A DNA stretch of 7,389 nt, taken from contig FR882016.1 in the NCBI GenBank assembly GCA_000435615.1, positions 13,115-20,503 of the forward strand, given 5' to 3'. A program made the position numbers and the translations under genes. This stretch comes from Firmicutes bacterium CAG:238. Lineage in GTDB: Bacteria; Bacillota; Clostridia; Peptostreptococcales; Anaerovoracaceae. Positions 1 through 4,115 of this stretch are shown piece by piece (position 1 is the stretch's first letter; every line of letters starts with the position of its first letter). The notes beneath the pieces are model-generated. The model was given only the letters and a program-made list of their open reading frames with translations. It ran no database searches and was not told the origin of the DNA.

Positions 1-100
1 ACGAATCGGTTCTGCCGCCGTGCCCGTAGGCGGTGCTCGTCATTGCTAAGGCACATATCAAAATACATATAATTGTTGTAATTTTTCGTTTCGTTTTCAT
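1..100 (-). CDS. YHYH-type secreted protein, N-terminal part (cut by window edge)
   Basis: Only the first 33 codons are present; the gene runs off the left edge. The ATG at 100-98 follows an AAGGAG Shine-Dalgarno with 7-base spacing. The product starts with a basic n-region (MKTKRK) and a hydrophobic core rich in I, L, C and A, then a short polar stretch ending STAYG: a clear Sec signal peptide. The predicted mature start, HGGRTDS, matches my recollection of the beginning of small bacterial proteins carrying the YHYH domain (usually H-G-R-T-D-S, then a GGH segment and a YHYHCGG motif). The histidine-rich core lies outside the window, so the family call rests on about ten residues. Such proteins are exported and of unknown function; metal binding is a plausible inference from the His/Cys content of the family. 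A candidate promoter with a direct repeat lies upstream. Confidence 0.72.
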   Translation of the reverse strand, partial: MKTKRKITTIICILICALAMTSTAYGHGGRTDS

Positions 101-122
101 CTGGGTGCTCCTTTTTTCGCTT

Positions 123-154
123 TTTATAGAGACTTACACGATTTAAGACGATTT
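123..154 (-). promoter_or_regulatory. Candidate promoter of the YHYH gene with a direct-repeat operator
   Basis: Read on the minus strand, a TATAAA -10-like box lies at 128-123, about 23 bases before the start codon. At 17-bp spacing the -35 position holds TCGTCT, a poor match. Two direct copies of ACGATTT (plus strand 138-144 and 148-154), exactly 10 bp apart, cover that -35 region. A weak -35 overlapped by helically phased direct repeats is the usual look of an activator-dependent promoter. The regulator is unknown and the call is inference. Confidence 0.35.
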
Positions 155-182
155 GTTTCTGCAAAATCTGACATTTTTCGAC

Positions 183-206
183 AAAAAAAGCGGTTAAAAA
201 ACCGCT
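183..206 (-). terminator. Rho-independent terminator of the small TA-like unit
   Basis: A perfect 7-bp inverted repeat, AGCGGTT/AACCGCT, with a 4-base loop is followed on the minus strand by a run of seven T. It sits 10 bases beyond the stop codon of the 15-codon ORF at 217. On the plus strand the hairpin is followed only by AATTTT, so it is mainly a minus-strand terminator. Confidence 0.85.
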
Positions 207-216
207 AATTTTCCAT

Positions 217-264
217 TTATTTATATATTATGCATTTTCGGAATAGCTGATATCTTTCTGTCAT
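217..264 (-). pseudogene. ParE/RelE-like toxin remnant (15 codons)
   Basis: The reading frame MTERYQLFRKCIIYK opens with an ATG whose last two bases start the TGA stop of the preceding 30-codon ORF (ATGA overlap), the classic arrangement of type II toxin-antitoxin operons. The opening MTERYQ resembles the start of clostridial ParE/RelE toxins, which usually continue for about 90-110 residues; here only 15 codons remain before TAA. The reading is that most of the toxin was deleted while its start and translational coupling were kept. The similarity covers about six residues and is recalled, not searched, so it could be coincidental. No toxic activity is expected. Confidence 0.35.
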
Positions 265-353
265 ATTCCAAACTCCTTAGCAAGAAGCGAAGCGTCAAGC
301 TGTTCTCTGGACATTGCACCAATCGCTGAAGGTTTTGCGGATGTGTTTGCCAT
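261..353 (-). CDS. 30-aa ORF, probable deletion derivative of a type II antitoxin
   Basis: A 30-codon frame starts at the ATG 353-351, preceded by AAGGAG with an ideal 7-base spacer. It begins MANTSAKPSAIG, has MSREQLDASL in the middle and ends LLAKEFGI. Short clostridial antitoxins often contain an M-(S/T)-x-E-x-L-D-A-x-L segment followed by 20-30 residues and a tail ending in a similar (E/D)-(F/Y)-G-(I/L); here the two parts are joined directly, as if the middle had been deleted. A good promoter lies upstream, a 15-codon ORF overlaps the stop by ATGA, and a strong terminator follows, so the whole unit should be transcribed as an RNA of roughly 190 bases. The family assignment is inference. 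It may be a non-functional leftover or a genuine small protein; expression looks likely. Confidence 0.5.
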   Translation of the reverse strand: MANTSAKPSAIGAMSREQLDASLLAKEFGI

Positions 354-379
354 AGTGTTTCTCCTTCCCTTTTGCCTTT

Positions 380-408
380 ATTTTAGCACGAACACTGCAA
401 ATTGTCGA
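380..408 (-). promoter_or_regulatory. Promoter of the small TA-like unit
   Basis: On the minus strand TCGACA (408-403, five of six matches to TTGACA) is separated by exactly 17 bp from TAAAAT (385-380, five of six matches to TATAAT), with a TG at the extended -10 position. Transcription would begin near 373, about 20 bases upstream of the 30-codon ORF. A T12 tract (A12 on the transcribed strand, 437-448) lies about 30 bp upstream of the -35 box and may add curvature. Confidence 0.7.
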
Positions 409-497
409 TAGGCTCATACTCTGCGTACTATTGGTATTTTTTTTTTTTACCTTGCGTATTATTAAAGAAACAAAAAGAGAGCACAAAAGGGACAAAG

Positions 498-1208
498 TCA
501 CTTATGATAGAAGGTGCAAGCGAATAGGAAAATGTTGAACACATTACAATTCCATCCGAAGAACGCAAGATAAAAATGTATCCTCTTGATTTCGAAGAGT
601 TTGCATTGTTTCTGAGTGAAGAACTCCTGCTTGAATACATTTGCAAATGTTATCAAAACCGTGAGCCGTTGGAAAAGAGTATGCACAACAAAGCCATGCG
701 GCTTTTTAAAGAATATATTCTTGTCGGCGGTATGCCGCAGGCAGTACTGGCGTACAAAAACGGTAGGCGTGATTTTGCGGCTGCCGATACGGAAAAATCT
801 GTCGACTCACGAGAAAAAAATCGTGCTGAGCAGTATTGATACGAATCCAACCTTCGACAAATATGGTGAGCCCCTTTTCTGGCTTGATGATTCCATGCTT
901 TGCAATCTTTGCTACAAATGCAATGACCCAAATGTCGGATTTGCGTTAAACAAGAACGAGTCTTCTGTCAAATGCTATCTTGGCGACACAGGCTTGCTTG
1001 TCAGCCTTGCATTTAATGAAAATGAGCCGGCCGAGAAATTCCAATTGAAGTAAAATCTTCAAAAAACTATTCCACCTCGTCATTGGATGTATTCCGTGAT
1101 GTTTATCGTAATCGGATTAGCAGCTCCTACATTATACATCCAAAAAATCTGGCAGAGACGCCGGATGTAATAAAGATACCTCCGTATATGTTTTTTGCTG
1201 CATTTTAA
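498..1208 (+). pseudogene. AAA/DUF4143-family ATPase, degraded into three frames
   Basis: Three pieces of one protein family follow in order. Piece A (about 498-800) has an in-frame TAG at 525 and reads ITIPSEERKIKMYPLDFEEF, then KEYILVGGMPQAVLAY. Piece B (about 805-1025, another frame) reads LSTHEKKIVLS, FWLDDSMLCN, DPNVGFALN and KCYLGDTGLLVS. Piece C (about 1036-1208, back in the frame of A) reads IPIEVKSSKNYSTSSLDVF and SSYIIHPKNL and ends at TAA 1206-1208. These are hallmarks of the AAA_14/DUF4143 ATPases common in gut bacteria, including the PD-(D/E)XK-like IEVKSSK at the C-terminus. The N-terminal Walker A/B half is absent. Compared with the usual protein of about 430 residues, some 35 residues are missing between A and B and some 60 between B and C, each with a frameshift. 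No RBS or promoter fits. It converges tail-to-tail on the next gene with 5 bases between. Confidence 0.82.
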
Positions 1209-1213
1209 TTTCT

Positions 1214-1861
1214 TTACCGCCGAAACAGCTTCACGGCTGCCACGAGGGCTCCGTACAGAACGCCGCCGATGGCCCAGACAATCCAGCTGTACTGCGGGTG
1301 TCCGTTGCCGGATGGCCCGAATGTGTAGAACAGGAACACGGCTGTCACCGTGAGCCAGTAGATTACGGTCACATTGCCCATAACCTTGGATCTGCGCTTG
1401 TTTTCGCGGGTGAAATCGCCCTCTTCCAGCAGCTTCATCAGGGCTCCGTTGTAGGTTCCGCCGTAAACGAATGCAATGCAGCCGATGCCGGCCAGGAGCA
1501 GGATCAGACATACCGCAGCCGCATACATGGTGTCGCTGACATTCAGGCAGACACAGATGAAAAGCGGCACGACGGACAGGATGCAAAGCACCGTGCCGAT
1601 GATATTCAGGCGCGTGTATTCATCTTTATACTCGGCAAGTCTGCTTCTCACCATGCCGGTAACGCCGTATGCCGTCTCGAAAGGCTCTTTTTCGAGAAAT
1701 TCATATTCCTTGACTTTGGATGCGGTTGAAATGAAAATTGCAACGCCGATTGCAACCAGCACGAGAAGCACGCAGAGGCCTAGGCCCGCGGCGGCATTTT
1801 CGTCGAGCGCGAAGCCCGGTTTTTCTTTGTACCTAAAATATACCATTCTCTGGGGTTGCAA
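1214..1861 (-). CDS. Five-TM membrane domain of an HTH-type regulator family, DNA-binding half missing
   Basis: The product (215 aa from TTG 1861; an ATG at 1846 gives 210 aa) is an integral membrane protein with helices near residues 24-45, 86-107, 112-133, 164-182 and 192-210. Segments such as VLCILSVVPLFI, LMKLLEEGDFTRE, IYWLTVTAVFLFY and YSWIVWAIGGVLYG match the C-terminal membrane half of Clostridia proteins that start with an XRE-type helix-turn-helix and continue into a membrane domain, in all about 300-350 aa. Here the HTH and linker are gone: a TGA lies in frame directly before the TTG, and no HTH can be read upstream in any frame. Neither start has a clear Shine-Dalgarno, and a promoter-like pair overlaps both. 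It is either a 5'-truncated pseudogene or a free-standing membrane domain. Many such proteins sense envelope or antibiotic stress, but this one cannot bind DNA. Confidence 0.68.
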   Translation of the reverse strand: MQPQRMVYFRYKEKPGFALDENAAAGLGLCVLLVLVAIGVAIFISTASKVKEYEFLEKEPFETAYGVTGMVRSRLAEYKDEYTRLNIIGTVLCILSVVPLFICVCLNVSDTMYAAAVCLILLLAGIGCIAFVYGGTYNGALMKLLEEGDFTRENKRRSKVMGNVTVIYWLTVTAVFLFYTFGPSGNGHPQYSWIVWAIGGVLYGALVAAVKLFRR

Positions 1862-1865
1862 TCAA
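1837..1865 (-). promoter_or_regulatory. Promoter-like pair overlapping the start of the truncated membrane gene
   Basis: On the minus strand TTGATT (1865-1860) and TATATT (1842-1837) are exactly 17 bp apart. Transcription would start near 1830, downstream of both candidate start codons (1861 and 1846), and no in-frame start with an RBS follows. It is therefore either a chance match or a promoter made at the truncation junction. Confidence 0.3.
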
Positions 1866-1887
1866 GAAAGTCCGCTTGGAAATTTGT

Positions 1888-1920
1888 CAACCAATGGTTG
1901 CGGTACTGCATTTCAATGCA
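1888..1920. repeat. Two short perfect inverted repeats in the divergent intergenic region
   Basis: CAACCAATGGTTG (1888-1900; 6-bp arms, 1-base centre) and TGCATTTCAATGCA (1907-1920; 6-bp arms, 2-base centre) lie 6 bp apart in the AT-rich spacer between the membrane gene (minus) and the ArgH-like gene (plus). Their size suits operators for dimeric repressors, but they lie over 100 bp upstream of the plus-strand promoter, and no regulator is encoded alongside. Confidence 0.35.
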
Positions 1921-2023
1921 TATTTTTATGTATAAAATTCTCTTTTATGCATACACGCTTCCTGTTGCGCACACTTTTTTCGTATTTTTATTAAAAAAAT
2001 TTATATTTTTTCACAAAAACCTC

Positions 2024-2052
2024 TTGATTTTTGGAAAACATGGTACTATAAT
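2024..2052 (+). promoter_or_regulatory. Strong sigma-A-type promoter of the ArgH-like small gene
   Basis: TTGATT (2024-2029) and a perfect TATAAT (2047-2052) are separated by exactly 17 bp. The sequence upstream is very AT-rich with phased A/T tracts (about 1975-2015), which could act as an UP element. The predicted start of transcription is near 2059, giving a leader of about 60 bases. No riboswitch-like fold was recognised in that leader. Confidence 0.82.
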
Positions 2053-2120
2053 AAGTCCATGATTCAAATTTATATGCATTTAAGTTAATATTTATACATA
2101 TATGAAGGAGGGACAAAATC

Positions 2121-2375
2121 ATGTTAAACGAAAAGTTATTATCAGAAGATATTGCCGGTATCACTAAGAAGGCAAATGACTATAAAGCAATGGGTATTAT
2201 CACTTCCAGAGACCTTGAACTCATCGTTGCAGGCCTTAACCTCATCAAGAAGGACTTTGAGGCGGGAGTTGATTTATCCGAGCCGGAAGACAAGAACATC
2301 CACATGCTCATCGATCGTGTCCTGAGCGAACGTATCGGTCAGTCGGCTCTGAAGCTGCACACTTGCATGGCATAA
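2121..2375 (+). CDS. 84-aa protein resembling an N-terminal slice of argininosuccinate lyase
   Basis: The ATG at 2121 follows AAGGAGGGA (2105-2113), a near-perfect Shine-Dalgarno, and the frame ends in tandem stops TAATAA. Full argininosuccinate lyase (ArgH, about 460 aa) splits argininosuccinate into arginine and fumarate; its N-terminal region has a D-I-x-G helix, a G-(I/V)-(L/I)-T-x-E segment, D-I-H-M-x-(I/V)-E, (R/K)-(I/V)-G and K-(K/R)-L-H-T-(G/A)-R-S-R-N-D. Here, in order, are LLSEDIAG (6-13), GIITSRDLELIVAGL (25-39), NIHMLIDRVLSERIG (59-73) and KLHT (78-81). The match covers roughly ArgH residues 25-105 and stops just before RSRND. The opening LWGGRF segment, the other catalytic regions and the GSSxMPxKxNP signature are absent, so lyase activity is excluded. 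Promoter, RBS and terminator are intact, favouring an expressed small protein over a random fragment. The ArgH relationship comes from memory of the family. Confidence 0.72.
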   Translation: MLNEKLLSEDIAGITKKANDYKAMGIITSRDLELIVAGLNLIKKDFEAGVDLSEPEDKNIHMLIDRVLSERIGQSALKLHTCMA

Positions 2376-2401
2376 TAAGTTCACCACCAACCACCATAGT
2401 T

Positions 2402-2436
2402 AAAGCCCCGTATCTTCATTGATGCGAGGCTTTTTT
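2402..2436 (+). terminator. Rho-independent terminator of the ArgH-like small gene
   Basis: The arms AAAGCCCCGTATC (2402-2414) and GATGCGAGGCTTT pair over 13 positions with one C-A mismatch and one G-T wobble around a 6-base loop, followed by a T run ending at 2436. It begins 26 bases after the stop codon, so the gene is monocistronic. Confidence 0.85.
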
Positions 2437-2706
2437 CATGGCAAATATAAATTCTGATGGCGCGCCGCTCGGATCGGGCTTTGGCTTGGGGCACCGGGAC
2501 AGCCGGCATGTCGCGCGGCCGTGCGTCTGGTCTTGCTGGCATGGCTGGCGCAGCCTTGCATTTGGAAAAATTAGGCAATTCCCACCAAGTGCCAAAAAAA
2601 GACCCCCTTTTCGTGTATTTTTGCCGATTTTGCACCTTTTTGAGCCCGTTTCACGCCGGATTTATATCACGGTTTTGCGTTTTACAAAAATGTCATATTT
2701 TGGGGT

Positions 2707-2720
2707 GTTGAAATTTCAAC
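2707..2720. repeat. Perfect 14-bp palindrome
   Basis: GTTGAAATTTCAAC reads the same on both strands. It stands alone in T-rich noncoding DNA without a nearby promoter, so it may be a protein-binding site or chance. Confidence 0.4.
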
Positions 2721-2788
2721 GTTTTGGCGGTGTGACTTTTTGTTGTTTTTTTACATCGTCGTCTTTTTCTCTTCTGAAAGCCTCGGGA

Positions 2789-2826
2789 TACACGAAACAC
2801 CCCTCTATAGGGGCAATCTTCGTGTA
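2789..2826. other. Long interrupted hairpin, possible 3' end of the minus-strand operon
   Basis: An outer stem TACACGAA/TTCGTGTA (8 bp) encloses an inner stem CCCCT/AGGGG (5 bp, loop CTAT), separated by an asymmetric internal loop of 3 and 5 bases. On the minus strand the inner stem is followed by TGTTTCG, not a clean T run, so it is a poor canonical terminator but could stabilise or end the operon's transcript, which stops coding at 2938. Confidence 0.45.
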
Positions 2827-2833
2827 AATGCTA

Positions 2834-2904
2834 TTTTTCGCTCGGGAAGCTGCGTGCTACACAAACACTTTTTTCGATCGGGAAGCTGCGTGCTGCACAA
2901 ACGC
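2834..2904. repeat. Two-copy tandem repeat, 36-bp period
   Basis: Copy 1 (2834-2868) and copy 2 (2870-2904) share 32 of 35 bases; the core GGGAAGCTGCGTGCT is identical in both. The differences are at 2841/2877, 2859/2895 and 2867/2903. Read on the minus strand each copy can form a small stem, GTGT/ACGC in one and GCGT/ACGC in the other, so the last difference exchanges a G-U for a G-C pair and keeps the stem. It begins 33 bases after the operon's stop codon. Confidence 0.75.
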
Positions 2905-2937
2905 GGTTTCCACCCGGCAGCGGTGCGCCCGCCGTTA

Positions 2938-4104
2938 TCAGAGGCCTGCGCGCGAAAAATTCAGCTTCTCGCCTGCGAAGTTGTCGATGCCGTAAAGCAG
3001 CAGCACGCTGTCGTAGTCCGCCGCCAGTTCTTCGATGTTTCCGCGGTAATAGCGGGTGTCCACCATCGTTATCTTGTCGTAGTCGTCCATGAGATAAGGC
3101 ACAAACGAATTGGCAAAGGAATCCTTTATAATCAGGATTTTGTCCTTGACACCGCACCGGGTTTCCCGACAGGTTTCGATGTCCACCTTATCGTAGTTGC
3201 CGCCGAAGTAGACGGCGTATTTGTCTTTTTTCTCAAGATACTCCTTGAAGTACAGCGAGTCGTAGGACTTGCCGGTAAAAGTCACCCTGCACTCCCTGGC
3301 AAGTGCAGCCGCCGGTGTTTCCACCGTGTCGGGGCGCAGCGTATCGAGCAGCACCTTGGAATACAGCGTGCCGTAAAAGCTGTCCGAAAGCACGACGGGC
3401 TTTTCGTCTTCATAGGCCATGTCATAAGTCATGCCGTTTTCCGATGCGCCGGAAGCCTCGAGAAATCCTTTATAGCCGAGGAATGCACCGTAACCGGTCC
3501 AGTGGTGGTCCGTCCGGAAAAACACATCCCGCCCGCCTTCTGCGGCTTTACTCATTGTTTCGCGAAGGTCAATCAGGCTGTTTCCGAGAACCCTGCGTGC
3601 CTCTTCAAAGGCCTTGTCCTCATCGAACCGCATCGCATTATCCGGCAGAGCCTCCTGATAGACATACGCGGCAGTCGGCACGAGCATCGCCTTGAACTCT
3701 GTACCGTTTGCCTGGCAAGTCTCCTTCAGCTGCTGCGTCCGCGTGAGGTTTTTGGTATACCGCGCCTTGTCAAAATCCGTCTCGGTCACGCGCTTTACTA
3801 CCCGGCCGCCGGTGCATAGGTACACGCCGTTGATGTCACTGACGCCCAGTCCCGCTTCGGTCATCGCCATGGTTTTGACCCACAGGTTCCGCCCGATAAT
3901 CTGGTCGCTGAGGTATTTTTCGCTCTGCTCCTCAAAACGCCCGCTCAGCACATTCGCAGCCGTAAAGACCGGCCTCTTCTGCAGATAGCGGTTTTCGTTC
4001 TCCGAAAATCCGGTATCCGGCGTAAGCAGCGTCCCAACGCAGAGAAAAAGCAGAAAAACGACAGAGGAAAGTATGAGAATCAGGCTTCTTTTGTTTTTTT
4101 TCAT
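2938..4104 (-). CDS. DHHW family protein (AlgJ/AlgX-like partner of the MBOAT acyltransferase)
   Basis: The product (388 aa) starts with a basic tip and one hydrophobic segment (about 7-27), an uncleaved anchor or signal peptide placing the rest outside the membrane. FSENENRYLQKRP (33-45) and TDHHWTGYGAF (198-208) are the hallmarks of the DHHW family, related to the SGNH-like domains of AlgJ/AlgX; the D-H-H-W at 199-202 corresponds to the Asp-His part of the catalytic triad, and IIKDSFANSF (325-334) is the likely serine block (Ser329). In alginate acetylation such proteins move acyl groups from the MBOAT partner to the polysaccharide; a similar role here is inference. The ATG at 4104 lies 11 bases after the MBOAT stop, with GGGGGA (4115-4110) as RBS, implying coupled translation. 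It ends in tandem stops TGA TAA. Length is normal; no defect is seen. Confidence 0.92.
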   Translation of the reverse strand: MKKNKRSLILILSSVVFLLFLCVGTLLTPDTGFSENENRYLQKRPVFTAANVLSGRFEEQSEKYLSDQIIGRNLWVKTMAMTEAGLGVSDINGVYLCTGGRVVKRVTETDFDKARYTKNLTRTQQLKETCQANGTEFKAMLVPTAAYVYQEALPDNAMRFDEDKAFEEARRVLGNSLIDLRETMSKAAEGGRDVFFRTDHHWTGYGAFLGYKGFLEASGASENGMTYDMAYEDEKPVVLSDSFYGTLYSKVLLDTLRPDTVETPAAALARECRVTFTGKSYDSLYFKEYLEKKDKYAVYFGGNYDKVDIETCRETRCGVKDKILIIKDSFANSFVPYLMDDYDKITMVDTRYYRGNIEELAADYDSVLLLYGIDNFAGEKLNFSRAGL

Positions 4105-4115
4105 CTCTCATCCCC

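Larger units (their letters stand above)
2437..2937. other. 500-bp stretch with no supported gene
   Basis: The open frames here lack an RBS, family motifs or natural composition, and look like chance frames in a GC-rich patch (about 2457-2560) and a T-rich tract (about 2580-2780). The stretch holds a small GC hairpin (GGCTG/CAGCC, 2543-2555), a perfect 14-bp palindrome (2707-2720), a long interrupted hairpin (2789-2826) and two copies of a 35-bp element (2834-2904). It lies between a terminator of the plus-strand gene and the tail of the minus-strand operon, so it is a convergent intergenic spacer that may act as the operon's 3' UTR. Confidence 0.7.

Noticed and set aside
437..448. T12 homopolymer as a phase-variation switch
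   Set aside because: It is not inside a reading frame or between -10 and -35 boxes; at most it adds curvature upstream of the small unit's promoter.
1298..1994. Two overlapping plus-strand open frames (143 and 172 codons)
   Set aside because: They oppose the five-TM protein, whose membrane segments and family motifs fit the minus strand; neither has an RBS.
2381..2827. Open frames on both strands in the intergenic stretch (84, 84 and 129 codons)
   Set aside because: No RBS, no domain and a composition driven by a GC-rich patch followed by T-rich DNA; one of them crosses the terminator of the ArgH-like gene.
2834..2904. Possible CRISPR, since the repeat period is 36 bp
   Set aside because: There are only two copies, directly adjacent with one base between them, so there are no spacers, and no cas gene is present.
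2740..3819. Plus-strand open frame of 359 codons
   Set aside because: It lies antisense to the DHHW gene, whose DHHW and FSENENR motifs are unmistakable; the frame has no RBS and a Val/His/Arg-rich composition typical of an antisense reading.
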